A stretch of 64,000 nucleotides of DNA from Zoogloeaceae bacterium (lineage in GTDB: Bacteria; Pseudomonadota; Gammaproteobacteria; Burkholderiales; Rhodocyclaceae). Every line of letters begins with the position of its first letter. The first letter of the stretch is position 1. Both the position numbers and the translations under genes were made by a program. The DNA lies in the NCBI GenBank assembly GCA_024235675.1, contig JACKLZ010000001.1, positions 1-64,000 on the forward strand, written 5' to 3'. Below are positions 26,262 to 34,703 of this stretch, piece after piece. The notes beneath the pieces were generated by a model that made no database searches, was not told where the DNA came from, and saw only the letters and a list, made by a program, of their open reading frames with translations.

Positions 26262-26786
26262 ATCGCTCAGGAAAAGAAGCAGCGCGTTAATTCAGAAATT
26301 ACCGCGCCGGAAGTGCGTCTGATCGACGCCGACGGGGAACAGGCAGGTGTCGTGTCCATTCGTGCAGCACTGGCGATGGCCGATGAAGTGGGGCTGGATC
26401 TGGTAGAGATCGCTCCGCTGGCTGAACCGCCGGTCTGCCGCATCATGGATGTCGGCAAGTTTAAGTATCAGAGCGCCAAGAAGGCGCATGAGGCTAAGCT
26501 CAAGCAAAAGCAGGTTCAGGTGAAGGAAGTCAAACTGCGTCCGCGAACGGACGAGAATGACTACCAGATCAAGCTGCGTAATCTGAAACGCTTCCTGGAA
26601 AATGGCGACAAGGTCAAAGTGACGCTGCGTTTCCGCGGACGGGAGATGGCCCACCAGGAATACGGCATGCGGCAGCTGGAGCGCATCAAGGCCGATCTGG
26701 TTGAGCTGGCGAACGTCGAGCAGATGCCGAAGATGGAAGGGCGTCAGATGGTGATGATCATCGCGCCGAGCAAGAAAACGGTTTAA
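26262..26786 (+). CDS. infC: Translation initiation factor IF-3 (ATC start)
   Basis: IF-3 keeps ribosomal subunits apart and checks start-codon pairing. The frame extends upstream of its first ATG/GTG candidates to ATC at 26262, giving MAQEKKQRVNSEITAPEVRL, the expected IF-3 N-terminus, in 174 residues. GGAGAG sits about 9 bases before it. Starting at the GTG at 26313 would cut off conserved residues. A non-AUG start is the known autoregulation device: IF-3 rejects its own start codon when abundant. The C-terminal domain contains KVTLRFRGREMAHQ. Confidence 0.95.
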   Translation: MAQEKKQRVNSEITAPEVRLIDADGEQAGVVSIRAALAMADEVGLDLVEIAPLAEPPVCRIMDVGKFKYQSAKKAHEAKLKQKQVQVKEVKLRPRTDENDYQIKLRNLKRFLENGDKVKVTLRFRGREMAHQEYGMRQLERIKADLVELANVEQMPKMEGRQMVMIIAPSKKTV

Positions 26787-26792
26787 AGATTT

Positions 26793-26834
26793 TTGCGCAG
26801 TGCGCAAGAAGTAGGGGAAGTGCCAGTCACTTCC
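26793..26834 (+). promoter_or_regulatory. Hairpins in the rpmI-rplT leader
   Basis: Two inverted repeats fill the 119-base gap between infC and rpmI: TTGCGCA-g-TGCGCAA (26793-26807) and GGAAGTG-ccagt-CACTTCC (26816-26834). In E. coli the rpmI-rplT message is repressed by L20 binding to structured leader RNA. These may play a similar part here, or mark an RNase cut site. Neither is followed by a T-run. Confidence 0.4.
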
Positions 26835-26905
26835 ATGACAAGTGGAGCCGGGTAAAAAAATACGCCACAGGCGTTACCTGGTGCCATGACATAACAGGAG
26901 CAGTC

Positions 26906-27103
26906 ATGCCCAAGATGAAAACGAAGAGCGGCGCAAAAAAGCGGTTCAAACTGCGCGCCGGCGGTGGCATCAAGCGTGCCCAGGCGTTCAAGCGTCACAT
27001 TCTGACCAAGAAGACCACCAAGGTGAAGCGTCACCTGCGCGGTGTTCTGGAGGTTCATGAGTCTGACGTCAAGATGGTTCGCGCCATGTTGCCTTACGCC
27101 TGA
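26906..27103 (+). CDS. rpmI: 50S ribosomal protein L35
   Basis: A 65-residue, very basic ribosomal protein. It begins MPKMKTKSGAKKRFKLR and has the family pattern HILTKKTTKVKRHLRG. ACAGGAGCAGTC gives a good ribosome site. It is 12 bases from rplT. Confidence 0.97.
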   Translation: MPKMKTKSGAKKRFKLRAGGGIKRAQAFKRHILTKKTTKVKRHLRGVLEVHESDVKMVRAMLPYA

Positions 27104-27115
27104 TAGGAGAAAAAG

Positions 27116-27475
27116 ATGTCCCGAGTTAAACGTGGTGTAACGGCCCGCGCCCGCCACAAAAAGGTCCTTGCTCAAGCCAAGGGCTATCGCGGTCGCCGCA
27201 AGAACGTCTATCGCGTCGCCAAACAGGCGGTGATGAAAGCCGGTCAATATCAGTATCGTGACCGTCGTCAGCGCAAGCGTCAGTTCCGTGCTCTGTGGAT
27301 TGCCCGTATCAACGCGGCTGCCCGTGAACTGGGTCTGACCTACAGCGTCTTCATGAACGGCCTCAAGAAAGCCGCGATTGAAGTCGACCGCAAAGTGCTG
27401 GCCGATCTGGCAGTGTTCGACAAGCCGGCGTTTTCCGCCCTTGTTGACCAGGCCAAGGCAAAGCTTGCTGCATAA
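27116..27475 (+). CDS. rplT: 50S ribosomal protein L20
   Basis: A 119-residue ribosomal assembly protein that binds 23S rRNA early and, in E. coli, represses its own operon. It starts MSRVKRGVTARARHKKVL and contains GYRGRRKNVYRVAKQAV and the conserved RQFRALWIARINAAAR. TAGGAG precedes the start. A terminator follows. Confidence 0.98.
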   Translation: MSRVKRGVTARARHKKVLAQAKGYRGRRKNVYRVAKQAVMKAGQYQYRDRRQRKRQFRALWIARINAAARELGLTYSVFMNGLKKAAIEVDRKVLADLAVFDKPAFSALVDQAKAKLAA

Positions 27476-27492
27476 GCGGATGCAGCTCAAAG

Positions 27493-27519
27493 AAAGGAGG
27501 CCTGGCCTCCTTTTTTTTT
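27493..27519 (+). terminator. Terminator between rplT and pheS
   Basis: The stem AAAGGAGGC-ctg-GCCTCCTTT is followed by a run of nine T. It lies 20 bases after rplT and about 25 before pheS. It may partly separate the ribosomal genes from pheST. No phenylalanine-rich leader peptide of the E. coli pheM type is credible here. Confidence 0.88.
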
Positions 27520-27544
27520 CTGAATTGATTTACGGCCATTGTTC

Positions 27545-28576
27545 ATGAATGAGCTCGACACTCTCGTAGCGCAAGCGCGCACCGATTTTGAGAACGCGGC
27601 TGACGCCTCTCAGCTGGATGTCGCCAAGTCGCGATATCTCGGCAAGGGCGGCGCCATCACTCAGCAGATGAAGACGCTGGGGCAGCTGGGTCCGGATGAA
27701 CGCCGGGCGGCTGGCGCGCGCATCAATGCGGCCAAGGACCAGATCGAGACGGCGCTTGAAGCGCGTCGCGAGGCGATCCGCGATGCCGCCCTGGCTGTTC
27801 AACTGTCGGCCGAGGCGCTCGACGTCACTTTGCCAGGCCGCGGGATGGGCAAGGGCGGTCTGCACCCGGTGAGTCGGACGCTCGAGCGCATCGAAGCCTT
27901 GTTCCGATCCATCGGCTTTGAAGTGGCCGATGGCCCGGAAATCGAAACCGACTTCCTGAACTTCACTGCGCTGAACACGCCCGAGAATCATCCGGCCCGC
28001 TCGATGCATGACACCTTCTATCTCGAAGGGGCGGACGATGTGCTTTTGCGGACGCACACCAGCCCGGTTCAGGTCAGAACGATGCGCGAGCATGTGGCGC
28101 TGTATGGCGAGCGCGAGCACATGCCGGAAATCCGGGTGATCATCCCCGGCCGGGTGTACCGTGTCGACTCCGATGCCACGCACTCGCCGATGTTCCATCA
28201 GGTCGAAGGCCTGTGGGTGGGTGAAGACATCAGCTTTGCCGATCTCAAGGGCGTGATCGCAGATTTCCTGCGCAAGTTCTTCGAAACCGATGACCTCCAG
28301 GTGCGCTTCCGTCCGTCTTTCTTCCCTTTTACCGAGCCGAGCGCCGAGATCGACGTGGCCTTCATGCACGGCGAGATGAAAGGGCGCTGGCTGGAGATCG
28401 CCGGGTGCGGCATGGTTCATCCGAACGTGCTGCGTCATGGCGGCATCGACCCCGAACGCTACACGGGCTTTGCTTTCGGTATGGGGCCGGACCGGCTGAC
28501 CATGCTCCGTTATGGCATTAACGATCTGCGCCTTTTCTTCGAGGGTGATCTGCGTTTCCTCGGCCAATTCAGGTAA
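27545..28576 (+). CDS. pheS: Phenylalanine-tRNA ligase alpha subunit
   Basis: The catalytic alpha subunit, 343 residues from the ATG at 27545 (MNELDTLVAQ). An in-frame TTG six bases earlier is possible, but neither has a clear Shine-Dalgarno sequence. The N-terminal coiled coil that binds tRNA is followed by the class II core: HPVSRTLERIEALFRSIGF, RVYRVDSDATHSPMFHQVEG (motif 2 region) and GFAFGMGPDRLTMLRYG (motif 3). pheT starts 6 bases after its stop. Confidence 0.97.
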   Translation: MNELDTLVAQARTDFENAADASQLDVAKSRYLGKGGAITQQMKTLGQLGPDERRAAGARINAAKDQIETALEARREAIRDAALAVQLSAEALDVTLPGRGMGKGGLHPVSRTLERIEALFRSIGFEVADGPEIETDFLNFTALNTPENHPARSMHDTFYLEGADDVLLRTHTSPVQVRTMREHVALYGEREHMPEIRVIIPGRVYRVDSDATHSPMFHQVEGLWVGEDISFADLKGVIADFLRKFFETDDLQVRFRPSFFPFTEPSAEIDVAFMHGEMKGRWLEIAGCGMVHPNVLRHGGIDPERYTGFAFGMGPDRLTMLRYGINDLRLFFEGDLRFLGQFR

Positions 28577-28582
28577 GCGAAC

Positions 28583-30961
28583 ATGCAATTCTCAGAACAA
28601 TGGTTGCGCCATTTCGTCGATCCGAAGATTGACAGTGAGGCGCTTGGTCAGTTGATGACCATGGCAGGCCTGGAAGTGGAAGAAATGAACGCCGTCGGCG
28701 GGGTGTTTACCTCGGTCGTGGTGGGCAAGATTCTGTCGACCGAAAAGCACCCCGATGCGGATCGCCTGAAGGTTTGTCAGGTTGATGCCGGCCTGGACGC
28801 ACCGCTGCAAATCGTGTGCGGGGCACCCAACGCCGAGGCCGGCATGAAAGTGCCGTGCGCTTTGGTTGGCGCCACGCTGCCGGGTTTCGAAATCAAGAAA
28901 GCCAAGTTACGCGGTGTCGCTTCGCACGGCATGCTGTGCTCCGCCCGTGAGCTCGGCATTTCCGACGAACATGGCGGCCTGTATGCACTGCCCGATTCGG
29001 CGCCCGTCGGTGCGGACATTCGCCAGCACCTGGGGCTGGATGACACGGTGTATGTGATCAAGCTGACGCCGAATCGGGCGGACTGTCTCAGCCTCGCGGG
29101 CGTGGCCCGCGAAGTGGCGGCGCTGACCGATCTGCCGCTGACCATGCCCGCGTCGGCGCCCGTCGAGCCGACGATCGATGATCGTCGCGTCATCGCGCTT
29201 GACGCCCCCGAATCGTGCCCCCGTTTTTGCGGCCGGATCCTTCAAGGTGTGAATGCGCGTGCAAACACGCCGGAATGGATGGTGCGCCGCCTGGAGCGCT
29301 GCGGCATTCGTGCGATCAGCGCGTTGGTGGACATCACCAATTACGTGATGCTCGAACTGGGCCAGCCGCTGCACGCCTACGACAACGACCGCCTCGATGG
29401 CACGATCCATGCGCGCATGGCGCAGCCGGGCGAAAAGCTGCTGCTGCTCAACGAGCAGGTGATTGATCTGGCAGCCGGCACCCTGGTGATTGCAGATGAT
29501 GCCCGCGTGCTGGGCATGGCCGGCATCATGGGCGGAGAGGAGAGCGGTATCTCGCTCGACACCCGCAACGTATTCCTTGAGGCTGCGTACTTTACGCCCG
29601 ACGCAGTGGCCGGCCGCGCGCGTGAATATGGTTTTGGTTCGGACGCCTCTCACCGTTTCGAACGCGGCGTCGATTTTGCGCTGTCGCCCGTGGCAATCGA
29701 GCGCGCCACTGCATTGATCCTCGAGATCTGCGGTGGCCAGGTCGGTCCGGTCGTTCAGGCGGAAAGCCTTGCGCACCTGCCCGCGCGCCCACCGGTGATC
29801 TTGCGTCCCGCGCGGGCCCGCAAAGTATTGGGTATCGATCTGTCCGATGACGCTATGGCCAGCCTGCTTGCCCGCGTGCACCTGGATGTGGCGCGAGAGG
29901 GCGACAACTTCTGTGTAACGCCGCCGTCGTATCGCTTCGATATCGAGATCGAAGTGGATCTGGTTGAAGAACTGGCGCGTTTGCATGGCTACGACAATAT
30001 TCCCGCACCCGCGCCGCAAGGCCATCTGGCCATGCTGGAACGGCCAGAATCCCGTCGTGACCTATGGCAAGTGAAGCGCGTGGTGGCCGGCCGTGACTAC
30101 CAGGAAGTGGTTACTTACTCATTCATTGAAGAAGCATGGGAGCGCGACTTTTGCGGCAATGCGCAGCCGATCCGTCTGGCTAACCCGATTGCCAGCCAGA
30201 TGAACGTGATGCGCAGCAGTCTGATTCCCGGTCTGCTCGGGGTGCTGCTGACCAATCGCAAGCGCCAGAACCCTCGCGTGCGCGTGTTTGAAACTGGTCG
30301 CTGCTTCCGCATCGATGCCGTCGGCGCCCCGGTGGCCGGGTACGATCAACCTGTGCGGCTCGGTCTGCTGGCCGCCGCAGGCACGGCCCCTGAGCAGTGG
30401 GGTATAACGAATCGCAATGCCGATTTTTACGACCTGAAGGGCGATCTCGAGGCCTTGTTCGCACCGCAGGTGCTTGGCTTCGAAGCTGCCGAGCATCCTG
30501 CATTGCATCCGGGGCGGAGTGCCAAAGTAATGGCCGACGGCAAGCTCATCGGCTACATCGGAGAAATCCACCCGAAGTGGGTTCAAAAATACGAATTGGG
30601 GACTGCACCGGTCGTTTGCGAAGTGGATGTGAACGCCGTGCTGGCAACGAATCTTCCCGTGTATACGGCCATTTCTCGACAGCCGGCCGTGGTACGCGAC
30701 ATGGCCCTGGTGGTCGCCAATTCGGTCGCTTCAATGTCCTTGATGGCGGCGCTCAAGCAGGTTGCACCGGCCATTGTTCGAGACATCCAGTTGTTCGATG
30801 TCTACCAGGGCAAGGGGGTCGATCCCGACAAAAAGAGCCTTGCTTTCAGGGTGTTGATGCAAGATACTCAACGAACCCTTGAAGATGCCGAGGTGGACGC
30901 TGCGGTGAGTGCACTGGTTCAGTGCGCCGAAGCACAATTCAACGCCACCCTGCGTAGATAA
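28583..30961 (+). CDS. pheT: Phenylalanine-tRNA ligase beta subunit
   Basis: The 792-residue beta subunit. It binds tRNA and edits Tyr-tRNA-Phe. Visible domains in order are the N-terminal tRNA-binding OB fold (about 40-150, VVVGKILSTEKHPDADRLKVC), the B3/B4 editing domain (about 210-400), the B5 domain, a degenerate class II core, and the C-terminal ferredoxin-like anticodon domain (AISRQPAVVRDMALVV onward). It pairs with pheS upstream and is followed 11 bases later by ihfA. Confidence 0.97.
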   Translation: MQFSEQWLRHFVDPKIDSEALGQLMTMAGLEVEEMNAVGGVFTSVVVGKILSTEKHPDADRLKVCQVDAGLDAPLQIVCGAPNAEAGMKVPCALVGATLPGFEIKKAKLRGVASHGMLCSARELGISDEHGGLYALPDSAPVGADIRQHLGLDDTVYVIKLTPNRADCLSLAGVAREVAALTDLPLTMPASAPVEPTIDDRRVIALDAPESCPRFCGRILQGVNARANTPEWMVRRLERCGIRAISALVDITNYVMLELGQPLHAYDNDRLDGTIHARMAQPGEKLLLLNEQVIDLAAGTLVIADDARVLGMAGIMGGEESGISLDTRNVFLEAAYFTPDAVAGRAREYGFGSDASHRFERGVDFALSPVAIERATALILEICGGQVGPVVQAESLAHLPARPPVILRPARARKVLGIDLSDDAMASLLARVHLDVAREGDNFCVTPPSYRFDIEIEVDLVEELARLHGYDNIPAPAPQGHLAMLERPESRRDLWQVKRVVAGRDYQEVVTYSFIEEAWERDFCGNAQPIRLANPIASQMNVMRSSLIPGLLGVLLTNRKRQNPRVRVFETGRCFRIDAVGAPVAGYDQPVRLGLLAAAGTAPEQWGITNRNADFYDLKGDLEALFAPQVLGFEAAEHPALHPGRSAKVMADGKLIGYIGEIHPKWVQKYELGTAPVVCEVDVNAVLATNLPVYTAISRQPAVVRDMALVVANSVASMSLMAALKQVAPAIVRDIQLFDVYQGKGVDPDKKSLAFRVLMQDTQRTLEDAEVDAAVSALVQCAEAQFNATLRR

Positions 30962-30972
30962 GGGACGCAAGC

Positions 30973-31275
30973 ATGACGTTAACGAAGGCCGAATTAGCGG
31001 ATCTGTTGTTTGAGCAGGTCGGTTTGAACAAGCGCGAATCGAAAGACATGGTGGAAGGGTTCTTCGAAGAAATTCGCACGGCATTGGAGCGGGGGGACTG
31101 CGTCAAGCTGTCCGGCTTCGGCAACTTTCAGTTGCGCGACAAACCCCAGCGTCCGGGCCGGAACCCGAAAACAGGGGAAGAAATTCCCATTACCGCCCGC
31201 CGTGTAGTGACCTTTCACGCCAGCCAGAAGCTGAAATCTTCTGTGGAAAAGCTGAGCTATGCAGGAAAGTCCTAA
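30973..31275 (+). CDS. ihfA: Integration host factor subunit alpha
   Basis: The partner of IhfB (15333). It has 100 residues, beginning MTLTKAELADLLFEQVGLN, with the beta-arm signature LSGFGNFQLRDKPQRPGRNP. As in E. coli it follows pheT. Its 3' end overlaps the next gene by 17 bases. Confidence 0.97.
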   Translation: MTLTKAELADLLFEQVGLNKRESKDMVEGFFEEIRTALERGDCVKLSGFGNFQLRDKPQRPGRNPKTGEEIPITARRVVTFHASQKLKSSVEKLSYAGKS

Positions 31276-31639
31276 TCCGGAAGCGGATGTCGTACTGCCG
31301 CCCATCCCGGCCAAACGTTATTTCACGATTGGCGAAGTCAGCGATCTGTGTGCTGTCAAACCGCATGTGTTGCGCTACTGGGAACAGGAGTTCACCCAAC
31401 TCAAGCCGGTAAAGCGCCGAGGGAATCGGCGGTATTACCAGCACCATGAGGTGCGCTTGATCCGCAAGATTCGGGAGCTGCTGTATCGTGACGGTTTCAC
31501 GATCTCCGGCGCGCGGAATCAACTGAACGCATCGGCCATCCACGCGCAGGAAGACGCGGAGCAGGCAGTCGAGTTGCGCGAATCCATTTCGCAGGCACGC
31601 GAGACCCTGACTGCCTTGCTGGATGACCTGAAGCGCTAG
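31259..31639 (+). CDS. MerR-family transcriptional regulator
   Basis: A 126-residue MerR-type DNA-binding protein that habitually follows ihfA in proteobacteria. The winged helix-turn-helix is at about residues 20-90: YFTIGEVSDLCAVKPHVLRYWEQEF and NRRYYQHHEVRLIRKIRELL. A short helical tail follows, with no metal-binding cysteines, so it is not a mercury or copper sensor. Its target is unknown. It overlaps ihfA, so it is made from the same transcript. Confidence 0.88.
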   Translation: MQESPNPEADVVLPPIPAKRYFTIGEVSDLCAVKPHVLRYWEQEFTQLKPVKRRGNRRYYQHHEVRLIRKIRELLYRDGFTISGARNQLNASAIHAQEDAEQAVELRESISQARETLTALLDDLKR

Positions 31640-31666
31640 CGCATTAAAAATAATGGCATTCCGGAA

Positions 31667-31694
31667 TTGTAGTTTTTGTTTCCGGTGCTATAAT
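31667..31694 (+). promoter_or_regulatory. Promoter of tRNA-Pro
   Basis: TTGTAG (31667-31672) lies 16 bases before a perfect TATAAT (31689-31694), which is 13 bases upstream of the tRNA 5' end. Confidence 0.75.
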
Positions 31695-31706
31695 TCCGCT
31701 CCTGTG

Positions 31707-31784
<78 letters not shown>

Positions 31785-31800
31785 ATAGAAACAGGCACTT

Positions 31801-31826
31801 AGCCCAGTCTTCGGACTGGGCTTTTT
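31801..31826 (+). terminator. Terminator of tRNA-Pro
   Basis: A 9-bp stem AGCCCAGTC-ttcg-GACTGGGCT with a UUCG loop is followed by TTTT. It lies 16 bases after the tRNA. Confidence 0.92.
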
Positions 31827-31955
31827 GCTTTCTTGCGTTCGGATGGCACCGATTTGGTGGTCTTGCCCTCAGTTCCAGAGGAACAAGACGGTCGCGCAAG
31901 CGCCAACTACGGTATTTCGGCCCGCGTTTCATTGTTGAGCACACCTTGAGTCAAG

Positions 31956-32171
31956 TTGAATCCAGCGCTTCTGGAATTGTTGGTTACACGTGAGATGCCC
32001 TTTGGTAAGTACGAAGGGCGCATCATCGCGGATCTTCAGGGGCACTATCTCGTATGGTTCGCGCGAGAAGGCTTTTCCGCAGGTCAGTTGGGGCAGTTAT
32101 TGGCGCTCATGTATGAGCTCGATCACAATAATCTGGTCGGTCTGATTGACCCGCTGCGGACAACCCGATGA
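31956..32171 (+). CDS. DUF3820 family protein
   Basis: A 71-residue protein of the DUF3820 family. The signature MPFGKYEGRIIADLQGHYL, followed by WFAREGF and LGQLLALMYELDHN, is clear. Function is unknown, though some members are labelled quorum-sensing-regulated virulence factors. The likely start is TTG at 31956; starting at the internal ATG (31995) would lose 13 residues that look native. It converges with the membrane-protein gene at 32241. About 130 bases of gene-free sequence lie between the tRNA-Pro terminator and this start. Confidence 0.78.
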   Translation: MNPALLELLVTREMPFGKYEGRIIADLQGHYLVWFAREGFSAGQLGQLLALMYELDHNNLVGLIDPLRTTR

Positions 32172-32240
32172 GGTGATCGGCAGCCTAGCTTCGGCTAAAT
32201 CGGCAGCGTCCATATAGGTCGCCGGTTTGGTGAGATGCAT

Positions 32241-34703
32241 TTAGTCTGAATCCGACCGCTTGAGCCAGTTGCGGAGAAAACGCCGCAGCACGAAGGAGAT
32301 GGGGAGCACCGTTTTTAGCCAGCCGACGCGTTGCAGGTTGGCGGCGCTGTTTTTCGGCGCCGAAGGTTCGGGTTTGGGGATCGCTGTGGGCAGTTCGGTG
32401 AGTTTGCTTGGTGTGCTGGGTTCGGTCGAGGACTCGTTGAAGGCGGCTTTGGCGGTAGTGGTGTCGCCTTTGCTCGCTGGCCGTTCGGTATGCCGTGGGC
32501 GTGCGTCGACATCTATCAATTGGCGGGCCAGCGCCGGCAGGCTTTTGGCGAGTGCGCTGGGCGCCGGCAGGCTGATCTGGGCCGTGTAGGCGTCCGTGGT
32601 GTAGAGCGTTGGAGCATCGTGCGGGCGCATCGCCGGGGTCAGGCCGATGACTGAATCCACCATCCGTTCCAGGCCGCGCGCGGCGGTCGTTTCGGTCGGG
32701 TTCATGCCTGCTTCGATGACGATCAGATCGAAACGCTGGGTGCGCGCACGCGTTTCAGGCGCCGGCAGAAAGCGCCAGATCAGCCGTCCAAAGAGACCGA
32801 GCCCGCCCTGTTGTGCAAAGCGGTTGAACAGGGCCAGCAGGGTCAGCCAGGTGCCGGCCGACCAGCCTAGCGCCGCGGTGCCCGAGGTTGCGGGCTGGAG
32901 CAGGGTGGCGAGAATGCGTCGCCCTTGTGCGTCGGACTGTTGATAGAGCGCGCGGGCCAGTTGTTCGGCGAGCGCACGGTCCGATGCGCTGTGCAGGATC
33001 AGCATGCGGCGCTCTTCTGCGGGTCTTGGCCGGTGTTTGAAAAAGAATCCGACAATCAGATGCTCGCGGTCCGGTCCTTCTTTCCAGGTTTTGTCATTTG
33101 GCTTGCCCAGCGCCGCGGGGCGGAGCGTGAGGCGTTCCGAATGCTCGGGCAGTTCGGCCAGCGCGGCGGTCCAGCCTTCGGCCAGCGGACCGTCGGCCAG
33201 GGCGAGCACGCGCGCGTCGTCTGGAAGCATGGTCATCAGCGCCTGGGCTGCCGCCGGCGTGGCATAGACTTCCCGCAGGTGCAGCGCGCCGCGGGTGGCC
33301 TCGGCCATCGGCTGGTGCTGCCAGGCCTTCGCATCCATCGCCGTGCTCAGGAACAGGTCGGCCACCGAGTTGGCATATTGGGCCAGTCGCAGGTGCGCGC
33401 CCCGCAGGCGTGGTGCAGCGGCGCTTGGCGCCAGTAGCGTGACGGGTCCATCGTTCCATTCGGTGGCGACGCGTTCGGCGGTGTGCAGCGCTTCCGTGAA
33501 TTCGGCGTCGCTGGGTAGCACCAGCCAAAGCGGCGTGGCCGGTGCGTGCGCAGGGCGACCGAGCAGAATGCGCGCGACGCCATGGATGAGGACGACGAGG
33601 CAGGCAAGTGCTACATGTGCCGCCGCTGCGTCGCGCGGGCTGAAATCGACCGCCACGCCGTGCAGAAAAACGCCCTCCCGTCCGAGCGCGCTCAGAAGCG
33701 TGGCAAGGGTTTCAGCCAACCAGACGCCATTGGCCATCAGCAGCATCCAGGCGGCGAACCAGGCGACTTCGCCGGCCGTGCTGGCGCTGATCCGCCCGCC
33801 CAGTTGCCAGCGTGCGAGGAGCGCAGGGAGTGTCAAGCCGATGCCGGCCACGGCCAGTCCGCAGCCCGCGCCCGCGAGCATGCCGGCGATCGGTGCGATG
33901 CCTTCGAGCGGTGTGTTGAAGGCGACCCGCAAGGCAGCAGTCTCCAGCCAGGGCACGGCGAGTTGGGCCATGGCCACGCCGCTCAACAGGCCGCCCAGGC
34001 GGATTGTGCCACTGCGCAAGGCAAGCAATTTTCCAGCCCAGCGAAAACCTCGGGTGGCTTCAAAGCGGTTGCACAGAAAGGCGGCAACCCACAGCCCGCC
34101 GACGATCGCCATCAAGCGGACCAGGTTGTCGCCGGTTTGCCAGGCGGTGACGCCCAGCACGAACAGCGCGGCGCCGCTGGCGATCGCCAGGGCGGCGGAG
34201 AAAGGCAGGGCAAATGTGCCCAGGATGCGACCGAGGCGTTGCGTGCTGAGCACCATCGATAGCGACAGAAAGGCCGCCACCGCACTGCTGATCAGCACCG
34301 CCTGGCGAATGGTCTGCGCCAGCGCCGGGTCGCCGGGCAGGACATTGGTCAGCCCGATGACGGCAAAAAAGGCGGCCCCCAGCATCAGTGCGGCGAAGCG
34401 GCCGATGGCCGCTTGCGACCAACCGATGGCGCTGGGCAGCGCCATCAGTGCGGTGCCGCCGCCAACCTGCAGGGCGATCCACACACCAGGCCAGGTGGTG
34501 TTGCTGTCGCCAAGAGCCAGTGGCAGGACAAGGAGCATGGCGGTGATGGCGATGCCGCGCTGGGTGCCTGGTGCGCGCTCGAGCGCGGCGCGCACGGTGG
34601 CGGGTAGCCCGCTGGCCACACGGTTTCCGTCTTCGGCTTCGCGCCGGGCTGCGTGCCAGAAAGCGAGCAAGGCCTGGCCAAGCGCGCGCGACGGGCGATT
34701 CAT
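32241..34703 (-). CDS. Polytopic membrane protein with Rossmann/TIR-like soluble tail
   Basis: An 820-residue protein I do not recognise as a named family. Residues about 50-380 hold roughly ten hydrophobic helices. From about 390 it is soluble, with two segments that look like alternating beta/alpha units: LWLVLPSDAEFTEALHTAE (392-410) and RMLILHSASDRALAEQLAR (566-584), followed by FDLIVIEAG (658-666). The second resembles the first strand and helix of TIR domains, but the glutamate motif is not obvious. A Ser/Pro/Lys-rich linker precedes a final amphipathic or membrane-like segment (about 793-812). The ATG at 34703 overlaps the upstream gene's stop (ATGA), and this is the last gene of the five-gene operon. 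It could be the membrane effector or the membrane hub. Confidence 0.6.
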   Translation of the reverse strand: MNRPSRALGQALLAFWHAARREAEDGNRVASGLPATVRAALERAPGTQRGIAITAMLLVLPLALGDSNTTWPGVWIALQVGGGTALMALPSAIGWSQAAIGRFAALMLGAAFFAVIGLTNVLPGDPALAQTIRQAVLISSAVAAFLSLSMVLSTQRLGRILGTFALPFSAALAIASGAALFVLGVTAWQTGDNLVRLMAIVGGLWVAAFLCNRFEATRGFRWAGKLLALRSGTIRLGGLLSGVAMAQLAVPWLETAALRVAFNTPLEGIAPIAGMLAGAGCGLAVAGIGLTLPALLARWQLGGRISASTAGEVAWFAAWMLLMANGVWLAETLATLLSALGREGVFLHGVAVDFSPRDAAAAHVALACLVVLIHGVARILLGRPAHAPATPLWLVLPSDAEFTEALHTAERVATEWNDGPVTLLAPSAAAPRLRGAHLRLAQYANSVADLFLSTAMDAKAWQHQPMAEATRGALHLREVYATPAAAQALMTMLPDDARVLALADGPLAEGWTAALAELPEHSERLTLRPAALGKPNDKTWKEGPDREHLIVGFFFKHRPRPAEERRMLILHSASDRALAEQLARALYQQSDAQGRRILATLLQPATSGTAALGWSAGTWLTLLALFNRFAQQGGLGLFGRLIWRFLPAPETRARTQRFDLIVIEAGMNPTETTAARGLERMVDSVIGLTPAMRPHDAPTLYTTDAYTAQISLPAPSALAKSLPALARQLIDVDARPRHTERPASKGDTTTAKAAFNESSTEPSTPSKLTELPTAIPKPEPSAPKNSAANLQRVGWLKTVLPISFVLRRFLRNWLKRSDSD

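Noticed and set aside
27480..27547. A possible leader peptide with Phe codons before pheS, as in E. coli pheM.
   Set aside because: The two Phe codons are just the terminator T-run, and there is no cluster of Phe codons before the hairpin.
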